Assembly: GCA_029261535.1 (NCBI GenBank)
Contig: JAJDBF010000011.1
Location: forward strand, 62,001 to 126,000
Length of the DNA: 64,000 nucleotides
DNA from: Nitrospinaceae bacterium
GTDB taxonomy: Bacteria; Nitrospinota; Nitrospinia; Nitrospinales; Nitrospinaceae
Direction: 5' to 3'
The translations under genes were made by a program, and so were the position numbers. Of the stretch, positions 45,839 through 55,700 are shown piece by piece; the first letter of the stretch is position 1, and every line of letters begins with the position of its first letter. The notes under the pieces were generated by a model, which saw nothing but the letters and a program-made list of their open reading frames with translations, was not told where the DNA came from and did no database searches.

Positions 45839-46909
45839 TCACAGGTTGAGGTCGCGCTCTTTTCTGCGCAACCATGCGATCAGGAATATTAAATGGACGA
45901 GTATGAAGATAAAGAATATTGGAGTGAATTTTGGAATCAGGTTGATGTGGAATACCGGGATCAGTGACCACAGATCGAAATAAAACGCGAGACCGAGCAG
46001 GATGAAAATAGTCCGGGTGGGCGACAACCCCAGGTGTTCCAGCCGATGGTGGAAGTGTTCCGCATCCCGGCGGAACGGACTGACCCCTTTCCGGACCCGG
46101 CGCACAAAGGCCCAGACGGTGTCGGTGATGGGCACGAGTAGCGTCACCACCGGTATCAGGTAATAAATTTCGTCGGTGAACCCTTGCGCAAGCGGAAGCA
46201 GAGTCACCAGCGAAATGATCAGTCCCAGAGGCAGACTGCCGGTATCACCCAGAATAATTTTCGCCGGTGGGTAGTTGAATAAAAGAAACCCGAAAACACT
46301 TCCTGAAAGAATCACAGAGAAAAAGGAAGCACTAAAAATTTTTCGCTCGAGATAAACCAGAGTCAGCGTCAGACAGGACAAAAAAATGAGGCCGCCTGCC
46401 AGCCCGTCTTTGCCATCGATGAGATTGAGTGAATTGGATATGCCCACAATCCAGAGAACGGTCACCACCGGGGACAGGGCACCGAGTTCCCACCAGTCGC
46501 CGATGCGCTCGATGCGGAATCCGAAATAATAAAGACCGAGGGCGATGACGACCTGCGCGATCAACTTGGTCCATGGACGGGCCACGACGAGGTCGTCGTA
46601 AATTCCAAGACAAAACATGAGGGCTCCGCCGATGGTCATACCGGCAAACAAAGTGCGATGATCCGGGTGCAGGTCAAAAATCAGGGGCACGACCCAGAGG
46701 GTGATGAAAAATGAAATCATCACCGCCACTCCGCCAAAAGAAACGACGCCGGGCTTGCCGATGTCGACTTGTTTGCGGATGACCTCAGCCAAACGGTTGT
46801 CTCCCTTTAACAGCCGGATGGTGGCGTAGGTGATTCCCGCCGATAGCAACAGGGCCATCGGGTAGGCGGTCAGGAAAGTGGGACCGGAAATGGGGTGGTT
46901 GGCGATCAT
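45839..46909 (-). CDS. Undecaprenyl-phosphate HexNAc-1-phosphate transferase, WecA/MraY family
   Basis: I use ATG 46909 (MIANHPIS); other starts at 46936 or 46957 would overlap or abut the upstream GT2 gene. The product of about 356 residues is a polytopic membrane protein with the family motifs SLNLIDGKDGLAGG (the DxD region), ILGDTGSLPLG (catalytic Asp) and HHRLEHLGL (the HHxxxHxG loop). It should transfer HexNAc-1-phosphate from a UDP-sugar to undecaprenyl phosphate, starting each repeat unit. It resembles WecA/TagO rather than MraY. It follows a GT2 gene in the same orientation. Confidence 0.88.
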   Translation of the reverse strand: MIANHPISGPTFLTAYPMALLLSAGITYATIRLLKGDNRLAEVIRKQVDIGKPGVVSFGGVAVMISFFITLWVVPLIFDLHPDHRTLFAGMTIGGALMFCLGIYDDLVVARPWTKLIAQVVIALGLYYFGFRIERIGDWWELGALSPVVTVLWIVGISNSLNLIDGKDGLAGGLIFLSCLTLTLVYLERKIFSASFFSVILSGSVFGFLLFNYPPAKIILGDTGSLPLGLIISLVTLLPLAQGFTDEIYYLIPVVTLLVPITDTVWAFVRRVRKGVSPFRRDAEHFHHRLEHLGLSPTRTIFILLGLAFYFDLWSLIPVFHINLIPKFTPIFFIFILVHLIFLIAWLRRKERDLNL

Positions 46910-46937
46910 AGTTGTTCGCCCCAGAGGGGCTGTCATC

Positions 46938-47870
46938 TCAGCGAAAGACGTTTGCAATTATTTGAAGGCAACAACGCAGGGAGATCAATCCATCAAGTGC
47001 CATCCTTGTGAAAAAGTTTCCCTTTATATACTTTCGGTGGTAATGGCTCATACCTTGATGCCGCTTGATGATGGTGCTGAATTGTGTCCACTGGTTTTTC
47101 GATGAAATATGAGTGATGGTGGTAGCGGGATGGTACACCACGTCCAGTCCCTGATCTCCAATCGTTCGGCACAGGTCGACATCTTCGATGAAGAGGAAAT
47201 AGTTTTCGTCAAACATCCCCACCTTTTGAAATACAACACGCGGGACCATCAGGCAACAGCCGGAAAGCCAGTCCACAATTTGCGTTGCATCGTGGTCCAT
47301 GTCCGTCATCAGATAGCGGCGGCTGAACCGGTTGTTGGGGAACAGGCGGGTGAGCCATGAATAACGATTGAACAGGCCCGACCATACTGTGGGGAATCTT
47401 CTACAGGAAAACTGCAAGGTACCATCCGGATTCAAAACTTTGGGTCCCACCGCTCCTGTCTTTGGATGTTCATCGAGATAGGCCGACAGGCGGGACACCG
47501 TATGCGGGTTCAGTTCGACATCCGGGTTTACGAATAACAAATGCCGACCGGTGGCGAGGCGCGCGGCCTGGTTGCAAGCGGAGGCAAATCCAATGTTGGT
47601 CGAATTCCGGACTAACCGGATTTCAGGAAATGTTTCGCGCACAATTGGAATGCCGGAATCGACATCACTGTTGTCGATCACCAGAACCTCGGTACCCCCT
47701 TTAAACTCTGACGCACGGATAGATTCAAGACAGCGCAACAGTTCGCGACTGCTCCGGTAATTGACGATAATAAAGGAAAGGTCCACGGTAGTTGGGGGCC
47801 GGACTGAAGGCCTGTGGTTCAAGGCGGGATTACCTTTCGGTATTATCGGGGAAAACACCTTTATTTTCAA
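46938..47870 (-). CDS. GT2 glycosyltransferase (rhamnosyltransferase-like)
   Basis: The 310-residue GT-A protein has LSFIIVNYRSSRELLRCLESI near 30-50, VLVIDNSDVDSG, the NPDVELNP motif, and MFDENYFLFIEDVDLCRTIGDQGLD near 223-247, the same EDVDL signature as the GT2 protein at 38852-39865. The longest open frame starts with TTG at 47870; the conserved domain begins about 29 residues later, near a GTG, so the true start is uncertain. It is divergent from the small lysine-rich gene and is followed by the WecA-like gene. Confidence 0.85.
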   Translation of the reverse strand: MKIKVFSPIIPKGNPALNHRPSVRPPTTVDLSFIIVNYRSSRELLRCLESIRASEFKGGTEVLVIDNSDVDSGIPIVRETFPEIRLVRNSTNIGFASACNQAARLATGRHLLFVNPDVELNPHTVSRLSAYLDEHPKTGAVGPKVLNPDGTLQFSCRRFPTVWSGLFNRYSWLTRLFPNNRFSRRYLMTDMDHDATQIVDWLSGCCLMVPRVVFQKVGMFDENYFLFIEDVDLCRTIGDQGLDVVYHPATTITHISSKNQWTQFSTIIKRHQGMSHYHRKYIKGNFFTRMALDGLISLRCCLQIIANVFR

Positions 47871-48019
47871 GGGTGTCGAGCAGGTTCTCCATGGCTTTCA
47901 GCACCCTTCCAGAAAACGCACTGTCTGCCTTCCTGTCCTTAAAAAATTGTCGGGAATAATACCGTTGCTCTGTTGTAAACTGGAGGCGAAACGTGAGAGA
48001 AACTTTGTGAGGCAGAACC

Positions 48020-48190
48020 ATGATTGATGAGATCGATTTTTTTGATCGCCGGGCCAATTTTCAGAAGAAACAGAAAAAGGGCGACGATTGGAATGAGTTG
48101 AAAGAACTCAAACTGAAGCAGACGAATCCTGCCAAAAATAAGGAACCCGGGAAGTCTGAAGCGGGTCCTGTCGAGAAACCGGAATCCTGA
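48020..48190 (+). CDS. Small lysine-rich protein (56 residues), function unknown
   Basis: ATG 48020 has GAGG eight bases upstream and the frame ends with TGA at 48190. The peptide begins MIDEIDFFDRR, then has a QKKQKKGDDWNELKELKLKQ segment that is likely helical, and a proline-rich, charged tail. It is highly basic and acidic with no hydrophobic segment. I recognise no family. Codon choice is like that of its neighbours. Its transcript would run from the divergent intergenic region shared with the GT2 gene. Confidence 0.5.
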   Translation: MIDEIDFFDRRANFQKKQKKGDDWNELKELKLKQTNPAKNKEPGKSEAGPVEKPES

Positions 48191-48233
48191 TACCACATGA
48201 AATTTTTAAACTGAGGCCTTCTCGGCTTTTGCA

Positions 48234-48263
48234 TTGTCGGGCAAGCGGGCAGTGTTATATACT
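48234..48263 (+). promoter_or_regulatory. Candidate promoter for the TPR/SUMF1 gene
   Basis: TTGTCG (48234-48239) and TATACT (48258-48263) are 18 bases apart, 43 bases upstream of the ATG at 48307. The -10 box matches five of six consensus bases. Confidence 0.42.
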
Positions 48264-48306
48264 GCTCCGATTCCGTACTTCAAACCTAAACATCCTGGGG
48301 GACCTG

Positions 48307-49590
48307 ATGCTCTGGATGAGAAAATGTACATGTTTAACTAGTGGAGCCCTGCTTGTGTTGGCTCTGATGGGGGTCTTCGCGACACCCGGTTTTGCAGGTG
48401 ATGCCGTCAAGCTGGATCAATTGATTCGTTCAGCGGACGACGCTCTTGAAAAAAAAGAATATGAAAAGGCGCAGAAACTGTACACCAGTGTGCTGGAGCA
48501 GGACCCGCAAAACTGGCGGGTGATGTTTTCTCTGGCGGGGATCAAGTTTGATACTCAGCAATACGAAGCATCGCGCCAACTGGTCACCAAGATATTAGCG
48601 ATGCCAGTGGCGAATGGTCGCAATGTGAATGTGTATTACCCGGATTCCAGTACGGGCGAACCGGCGGAACTGGTCGATGAAATTGTTCTGCCGCCGCAAC
48701 GCACCAAAAATAATATGCGCAATTACCTCGACATCAAAAGCAACGTGCCCATTCCGCATTACCGTCTGTACTTCAAGAAGTCCGGGAAAATGGAACTGGT
48801 GCCGCAAAGTGTTGTGCGGATCGAATACGATGGTGTTCTTAGGAGAGCGTACGAAGAAGTTCAGGTATTTTCCCTCCAGGTTGATCGCGCTCTGGTGGCC
48901 AAAGGTGGGTCAGCCGGTACGAGCGAAGTGGTCAAAATAAAAGGCGGTTGTTTTCAGATGGGCAACAAGGAAGGCACGCCCCTTGAAAAACCGGTGCACG
49001 AGGTGTGCCTCAAGGATTTTGACATGGATAAATTTGAAGTCACACAAGCGCAGTATCAGGTTGTGATGGATGATAACCCGTCCCAGAGAATTGGAGCCGA
49101 CAGACCGGTCGAGCATATGACCTGGTATGAAGCGGACCGATACTGTAGCAAGGTGGGTCGCCGTCTGCCCACGGAAGCCGAGTGGGAGTACGCCGCCAGA
49201 GGCAACACCACCACACATTTTTACTGGGGCAATACGGTCAAAGGCAAGGAAGCCAATTTCTGCGATAAAAATTGTACGCTCAACATCCGCGTTGCCAGCA
49301 TCGACGATGGATACACCACCACGTCACCTGTCGGCAAATTTCCTGCCAATCCATTCGGACTGCATGATATGGCGGGCAATGTTTCAGAATGGGTGAGCGA
49401 CTGGTGGGACCCGAACTATTATCGTTACAGCCCGAAAGACAATCCGCAAGGACCGCGTCCGCTCGACCATAAAATCATTCGCGGTGGCGGCTGGAACAAT
49501 ACTGCAGGGTTCGTCCGCACTTCCAACCGCGCCGGGTTCTGGCCCGATTTCCGGAGTGACGGGCTCGGTTTCCGTTGTGCATCCAAATAG
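48307..49590 (+). CDS. Secreted TPR plus SUMF1/FGE-sulfatase domain protein
   Basis: The start is ATG 48307 with GGGGGACC nearby upstream. The 427-residue product begins with a signal peptide (cleavage likely at VFATPGFAG). Residues about 35-90 are a TPR unit (ALEKKEYEKAQKLYTSVLEQDP). The SUMF1 domain runs from about 220 to the end: GGCFQMGN, RLPTEAEWEYAARG, GLHDMAGNVSEWVSDWW, RGGGWNN and a final GFRCASK. Such domains bind substrate or calcium in many non-sulfatase proteins; the activity of true formylglycine-generating enzyme depends on a late Cys pair that I cannot confirm here. A periplasmic or surface role is inferred. It is convergent with the acyl-CoA ligase gene. Confidence 0.85.
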   Translation: MLWMRKCTCLTSGALLVLALMGVFATPGFAGDAVKLDQLIRSADDALEKKEYEKAQKLYTSVLEQDPQNWRVMFSLAGIKFDTQQYEASRQLVTKILAMPVANGRNVNVYYPDSSTGEPAELVDEIVLPPQRTKNNMRNYLDIKSNVPIPHYRLYFKKSGKMELVPQSVVRIEYDGVLRRAYEEVQVFSLQVDRALVAKGGSAGTSEVVKIKGGCFQMGNKEGTPLEKPVHEVCLKDFDMDKFEVTQAQYQVVMDDNPSQRIGADRPVEHMTWYEADRYCSKVGRRLPTEAEWEYAARGNTTTHFYWGNTVKGKEANFCDKNCTLNIRVASIDDGYTTTSPVGKFPANPFGLHDMAGNVSEWVSDWWDPNYYRYSPKDNPQGPRPLDHKIIRGGGWNNTAGFVRTSNRAGFWPDFRSDGLGFRCASK

Positions 49591-49630
49591 GAAAACAGTT
49601 TGTCAAAATTGAAGCTGGCGGGTCACGATT

Positions 49631-51172
49631 TCATTTATTAGCGGCTTCTTCCCGGAGTTGTTTCTTCAAGACTTTGCCGGTCGCGGTTTTGGGCAGGGTA
49701 TCATAAAACTGAAAACTGTCCGGTGTCATGAAGGCGGGTAATTTTTCTCGACAATAACTGCGCAAGTCGGTGACGGTAGCTTCCGCCCCTTCGCGCAAAA
49801 CCAGGCAGACCTTTACCTGCTCGCCCAGGCGTTCATGCGGTACCCCGATTGCCGCCACCTCTGCCACCGCCGGATGGTTCATCAATACATTTTCGATGGC
49901 GAGCGGCGAAATATTTTCTCCGGCACGGATGATGAGGTCTTTCTTGCGTCCGGCGGAAATGTACAAGCGTCCTTGTTCATCGAGGTGCCCCAGGTCCCCT
50001 GTTTTCAGCCAGCCGTCTTCAGTCAGGACCTTCCGCGTCTCCTCCGGTTTTTTCCAGTAACCGCGCATAACTGTTTCGGCTTTCACCAGAATTTCGCCGA
50101 CCTCTCCCTGAGGCATTTCCTCTCCGTCGTCGTTGACAATTTTCACCTTGACGTTGGGTAGCACCGGGCCAACGGAGCCCACCACACTGCCGTGTTGCAT
50201 CGTGTTGACGGCGATCACCGGCGAGGTTTCCGTCAGGCCGTATCCTTCCAGCACGGTGCACTCCAGAGTTTTCTCCACCGTAGCCAGCAACGCGTGCGGC
50301 AGGGCCGCCCCGCCAGAGATGCAATATTTCAGCGAGTCAGCATCGTATTCCCCGCGCTGATACAACTGCACCAGAAAAGAGTAGATGGTTGGTACCAGCG
50401 GCAGAACCGTGGCCTTGTGCTCGGTGATCCCCTGCAAAATAGATTTTGGCTGGAACTGGGGGATCAGGATGAGTGTGCCTCCTGCCCGTAAAAATACCAG
50501 CGCGATGATGTTGCCGAAAGAATGAAACAAGGGCAGGGCCATGATGGCGCGATCTTCCGGAACAAACGGCAGGTGTTCGATGACGCCACTCGTGTTGTCG
50601 AAAAACTGGGACTCGTTGAGCCCGACACCTTTAGGCCGGGCGGTGGTGCCGGAGGTGTAGAGGATCACATCCGGTACGCCTTCATCGCGCTGGACGCGGA
50701 GGGTTGCTTTGTCGCGATCCCCTTGCTTAACAAAAGCATCGAACCATTGTGTAGTTTCTTCAGGAAGTCCAAGATCCTGTTCCGGGCCAGTGAGGATTCG
50801 ATGTCGGAACTGTGCGAAAAATGGACGCGTCTCTTCTTTAATAAACGCCGGATTGAGCATGAGCAAATCGATGCCGGCATCCTGCGTGATATAAACCAGG
50901 TCTTGGGCAGTCAGCAGGTAGTTGTAAGGAATGACCGGAACGCCCTTCAAAAATGCACCGAGCAGGGCCACCAGCGTTTCACTCTGGTTCAGGCCCATGA
51001 TCGCAAGTTTGCTTTGAGGGCCCAGACCCAGCGTGTCCAGGTTTCCTGCGAACCCTTCTATCCGTTCCAGTAATTGCCGGTAGGTGATCGTCCCTTGCGC
51101 TTCAATAATGGCCGGGTGGTCCGGTTGATTGTGTGCGTGTGCTTGCAGTTCCTTGTAAAATTCCAGAGCCAT
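49631..51172 (-). CDS. Long-chain acyl-CoA ligase (AMP-forming)
   Basis: I take ATG 51172 (MALEFYKE), which has GGGAGG just upstream; a TTG four codons earlier is less likely. The 513-residue ANL-family enzyme has the P-loop YTSGTTARPKGVG at 172-184, LPLFHSFGN, EGYGLTETSPV, GWLKTGDLG and RKKDLIIRAGENI, with a PKTATGKVLKK C-terminus holding the catalytic Lys. It activates a carboxylic acid as acyl-AMP and then forms a CoA thioester. Substrate chain length cannot be inferred. It stands alone, convergent with the SUMF1 gene and divergent from the efflux genes. Confidence 0.92.
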   Translation of the reverse strand: MALEFYKELQAHAHNQPDHPAIIEAQGTITYRQLLERIEGFAGNLDTLGLGPQSKLAIMGLNQSETLVALLGAFLKGVPVIPYNYLLTAQDLVYITQDAGIDLLMLNPAFIKEETRPFFAQFRHRILTGPEQDLGLPEETTQWFDAFVKQGDRDKATLRVQRDEGVPDVILYTSGTTARPKGVGLNESQFFDNTSGVIEHLPFVPEDRAIMALPLFHSFGNIIALVFLRAGGTLILIPQFQPKSILQGITEHKATVLPLVPTIYSFLVQLYQRGEYDADSLKYCISGGAALPHALLATVEKTLECTVLEGYGLTETSPVIAVNTMQHGSVVGSVGPVLPNVKVKIVNDDGEEMPQGEVGEILVKAETVMRGYWKKPEETRKVLTEDGWLKTGDLGHLDEQGRLYISAGRKKDLIIRAGENISPLAIENVLMNHPAVAEVAAIGVPHERLGEQVKVCLVLREGAEATVTDLRSYCREKLPAFMTPDSFQFYDTLPKTATGKVLKKQLREEAANK

Positions 51173-51281
51173 ACGGCCTCCCAAAAAGTTTTGCTGATTA
51201 TAACCTTAAACAGGAGGTCACCGCAGGGCTTCCTGTCACCTCCTGTTGCCACACCCTTTCACCACCGGATGATATTTGGAA

Positions 51282-51310
51282 TTGTATTTTCGCTTGAATT
51301 ATAAGATAAT
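51282..51310 (+). promoter_or_regulatory. Candidate promoter for the RND efflux operon
   Basis: TTGTAT (51282-51287) and GATAAT (51305-51310) are 17 bases apart and lie 33 bases before the GTG at 51344. The -10 box matches five of six consensus bases; a TATAAG overlaps it. AAAGAGG at about 51326-51332 is a good ribosome binding site. Confidence 0.42.
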
Positions 51311-51343
51311 AAAATCAAATACTTAAAAGAGGTTCGGCGAATT

Positions 51344-52747
51344 GTGAAGCCATTTCTGGCCGGGGTCTCCCGGAATTTTTTTATTGGATTAGTACTAATA
51401 TTATTGGCAATTTTATATTTACCTGGTTGCTCCGGCGAGCCGGAAGAGGGCGGAGCTCCCAAGCGAGGCGGCATGATGTTCCCGGTGGAGCTGGGCAAAG
51501 TTGAATTCCGTTCCATTGTGGACGAGGTGCGTGCGGTCGGAAATATTGTGGCTGACCAGCGGGTGACCCTCACCTCGGAAGTGAAGGGCAAGTTAGTTGA
51601 TTTTCCTGTCAAGGAAGGCCAGCCTGTGCAAGCCGGGTCCTTCATAGCGCAGATCGATCCGCGTGAATACCGTTTGCAGGTCGAACGTTTGCAGGCAGAT
51701 TTGATCGGTGCGCAAAAAGATTTCGAAAAGGCCCAGCAGGGGGCAAGGCCGGAAGACCGGGCGCGATTGAAAGCTAAGGAACAAGCCAGTGCCAGTGCCC
51801 TGAAACTTGCTGAGAAGGAAGAAGAACGTTTTCGCAGTCTGGTGAAAGACGGTGTGATTTCGCAGTCGCAGTATGACACAGCGTCTGACCGGGTGATGCA
51901 GGCCAAAGAACAATTTCGTGCAAGTCAGGCGGAACTTGCCGCCGGAAACAAGGGCCGTGAAGAAGACATCCTGAAAATGCGGGCCCGGTTGGAGTCGGTG
52001 ACCAAGCAGTTGGAAATGGCCGAGTTGAATCTGGAGAAAACATCTGTGACCGCTCCTTTTGATGGAGTGATCCTGTCGCGACAGGTGGAAGTGGGAGCGT
52101 ATTTGAAAGACGGCGATGGGGTCGCGGAAATGATTGGCGCGTCTTCGCTGAAAGCCATGCTGGAACTGCCGCAGTCTTACCGCCCAAGGCTCAAGGAATT
52201 GAGGGAGATTGAATTTTCCGTGCCGGAGCTCGGTATTCGTTTCAAGGAAACGTCGCGGTTGAAATCGCGCGTGCGGATCATTCCCGATGCCAACATTTTC
52301 TCCGGCAACATTCAGGCGCAGGTCGAATTGTCGAAACCGGATTCACAGTTGTTCCCCGGTGTCACGCTGGAGGCAAGGCTTCGTTTCAATGTTCGCAAAA
52401 ATGTGAAACATGTGCCTTCGATTTCTCTGGTCATCGGTGAACAGGGAACCATTGTCTATGTTGCGCGGGATGGCAAGGCTGTGCTGGTGCCGGTTAAAGC
52501 CGGATTGGAGCACGATGGCTGGGTGGAGATCACCGACTTCACGCATCAACTCACCAAACAAACCAAATTGATCGTGCGCGGTTCCGGCGCGGTGTTCCCC
52601 GGTGCCGGTGTGATGGCAACAATCGGGGGGCCGGGTCCGGGAGGATCACCGGGAAAACCTTCGGGAAAACCTCCGCACAATAAAGCCGGGCCACCTGCCA
52701 AAGCTGAAGCTAAACCGAAACCAATGTCTGCCGGAAAAGCCTCGTGA
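51344..52747 (+). CDS. RND efflux periplasmic adaptor (HlyD/MFP family), probable lipoprotein
   Basis: The start is GTG 51344 with AAAGAGG upstream. The 467-residue product has an N-terminal hydrophobic segment ending in LYLPGCSG, a lipoprotein-type Cys (the -2 Pro is unusual). The adaptor core follows: VDEVRAVGNIVADQRVTLTSEVKGKLVDFPVKEG (biotinyl-lipoyl-like), a coiled-coil hairpin at about 105-225, and a beta-barrel region. The C-terminal 40 residues are Pro/Gly/Lys-rich (GPGPGGSPGKPSGKPP). It bridges the RND pump encoded next and an outer-membrane channel not seen here. Its TGA overlaps the pump GTG by four bases (GTGA). Confidence 0.93.
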   Translation: MKPFLAGVSRNFFIGLVLILLAILYLPGCSGEPEEGGAPKRGGMMFPVELGKVEFRSIVDEVRAVGNIVADQRVTLTSEVKGKLVDFPVKEGQPVQAGSFIAQIDPREYRLQVERLQADLIGAQKDFEKAQQGARPEDRARLKAKEQASASALKLAEKEEERFRSLVKDGVISQSQYDTASDRVMQAKEQFRASQAELAAGNKGREEDILKMRARLESVTKQLEMAELNLEKTSVTAPFDGVILSRQVEVGAYLKDGDGVAEMIGASSLKAMLELPQSYRPRLKELREIEFSVPELGIRFKETSRLKSRVRIIPDANIFSGNIQAQVELSKPDSQLFPGVTLEARLRFNVRKNVKHVPSISLVIGEQGTIVYVARDGKAVLVPVKAGLEHDGWVEITDFTHQLTKQTKLIVRGSGAVFPGAGVMATIGGPGPGGSPGKPSGKPPHNKAGPPAKAEAKPKPMSAGKAS

Positions 52748-55700
52748 AGCTGGTCGATTATTCCATTCGTAACTATCACACGGTGACAGTGGCCATTGTC
52801 ATGGCAACGACTCTCGGCGTGTTGTGTTACGGAATCTTGCCGCGTCAGCTCACACCGACTGTCGACAAACCGCTCGTCGAGGTGACCACCACCTATCGCG
52901 GGTTGTCCCCCAATGAAGTCGAGCGCAACATCACTCGCCGTCTTGAAGACCAGTTGGAAAATGTCGAGAGCCTGAAAAAAATGACCTCGCGTTCCCAGCA
53001 CGGGCAAAGTTCCATCACGCTTGAGTTTGACTGGGGTGTTGACAAAAAAACCACCATGATCGATGTGAATAATAAACTGCAACAGGTGAAAGACCTGCCT
53101 GTACTGGCCGACAAGCCAACGATGAAATCGGTGTCATCGGACAATTCCCAGCCGATCATGTGGGTCATCGTTGAAAAACCGAACGAGAAAATGCAGGAAC
53201 TCGGCAAGAACAAAATGTTCGAGATCGGCGAAGACCTCATCAAGCCGGTGCTCAACCGGGTCGAGGGAGTGGGGGATGTCTGGCATTTTGGCGGCGAAGA
53301 GCGCGAGATGCGGGTGGAGTTTGACCCCTACGCTATGGCACGTCTGCACCTTACCTATTCCGAGGTGATCTCCCGTCTTTCCAATGAAAACCAGAACACG
53401 CGCGCCGGGTTCCACGATGAAAGTAGTCGCGAGTACACGGTCCGCACCCTGGGTGAATTTACCAGCCCGGAAGATATTCTGAACGCGGTGATCAAACGCG
53501 ATGGCGAAAAAACCATTCGTGTGCGTGATTTTGCAACGGTAGTCGATGGCTATCAACGTACGACCTCGATTGTGCGCATCAATGGTCAGATGTCGAATGC
53601 CTTCGGCATTATCCGCGAGGCCGGTGCCAATGTAGTGAAGACCTGCAACCTCACACGGGAAACGATTGAAGAACTCAATCAGGAACTGGTCAATCGTGGT
53701 ATCCCGATGCGACTCAAAATTGTTTATCAGGACGTGGATTACATCAACGAAGCGATGGACTTGGTGAAAGACAACCTCGGGCTCGGAGCCATTCTCGCCA
53801 TTGCCGTGTTGTTGTTTTTCCTGGGATCGTTTCGCTCGGTGCTCATCATCAGCATCAGCATTCCGGTCAGCCTCGTCAGCGTGTTCATCGTTCTTAAATT
53901 GCTGGACCGCTCGATCAATATCATTTCCCTCGCAGGCATGGCGTTTGCCGTTGGCATGGTGGTGGATAATTCCATCGTGGTCCTCGAAAATATTTATCGT
54001 CACCTCACTCTGCGCAAGGGTGTACTTCGCGCGGCGTACGATGGCACCGTTGAAGTGTGGGGCGCGGTGTTGTCCTCGACTCTGACAACGCTTGCCGTAT
54101 TCCTGCCCATCGTCTTTGTGCAGGAAGAAGCCGGGCAATTATTTCGCGACATTGCGATCACCATCAGTGCCAGTATCGCTTTGTCTCTTTTGGTTTCGAT
54201 CACCGTCATCCCGACGCTGGCCTGTTTGTTGATCAAGCTGAAACCGGGCGAAGAGTATAATGCCGGGTTTTTCAAGAAAGCCTGGTTTCGCCCCTTCATG
54301 TGGATCGGCGAAACGACTAAAAATGGATACGATCGTATCCTTCGATTTTTACTAGGAACCGGAACGGCGAAAACATTGTTGAAGGGCGGCATCATCGCAG
54401 GCATTGGATCGTTGTTGTTATTGAGCACAACTATTTTACCGGATCGCGATTACCTGCCGTTTGGAAACAGCAACATGGTGTTCATGTTCATTGAACCTGT
54501 GGCGGGTATGCCGGTGGACAAGAACATGCAGTTCATGGCCTCTTATGAAAAAAAGATCACCGAGATGGAGGACGTGCAGCACAATTTTTTGGTATTCTCC
54601 AGCAGGTTCAACGGCGGCGGGGCCATCCTTTACCCCGAATTGGCGAGCGGGCAGAAGGGTGAAGTGAAAATGGCGGTCAAGTCCGGCGAAATGGGAAAAG
54701 AAATTTTTGCCATCCCCGGCTACCGGTTTGCCTTCGCCTCCCAGCGGCCTATTTTTTCTTCCGCCAACAAAACCTTTGATGTCGAAATCGTTGGGCCGGA
54801 CATGCTACTGCTGAAGGATACGGCGATTTCACTGATCGGTCAGATATCTCAGAGCAAGGGAATTCATTCGGTGCGCCCCGAGTTCAAGTTTGGTAACCCG
54901 GAATTACGTTTTCTTCCTAAACGTGAGTTGAGCGCGCGTTTAAACATGGGAGTGCCCGAGGTGGGGCGCGTGGTGGAAGCCCTCAATGCAGGAACCTATC
55001 TCGGCGAATTCAACGATCAAGGCGAACCGATCGATTTTGTTCTGGTGCAAAAAAAGGACAATAAAAAAATGGAGCTTCAGGATTACCGCGACCTGCCTGT
55101 GTGGTCGGCGGGGGGGCGCATGACGCACCTCGGTCATCTGGTGGATATTGAAACGGCGGCGGGTCCGGCAAGAATCGATCACATCGAAAAGGAACGGTCG
55201 ATTAAATTGCTGGTGCAGGTGAGAAAAGAATTTCCCATGCAAAAGGTTATCGATCATGTCGAAAAGAAAATCCTCGCTCAACAGCGTTTGTCTCTGGGGC
55301 CGGAGTACGGATTGAGGGTCGGTGGCTCGGCGGACGATCTGGCATCGACCACGCAATCCCTGCTCGACAGTTTCTGGTACGCCATCGGATTTATTTACCT
55401 GCTACTGGTGGCTTTGTTTAAATCCTTTGTCAGGCCTTTCATTGTGATGCTGACGGTGGCGCTTGCGGTGAGCGGATCGTTTTTTGGTATCGCCGGTAAC
55501 AACGCCTGGCAGAAGGGGAATATCCGCGGCTATCTCGAAGAGTTTAACGTGCCCAATCCGGAGCAGATGCTGGACGGTTGGAACTGGGTCACATTTGATA
55601 TTTTGACCCAATTGGGCATAATCATTCTTGCAGGGATCGTGGTCAACAATGCCATCCTGATCGTGCATCAGATGCTCAATAATATTCGCGAGGGAATGGA

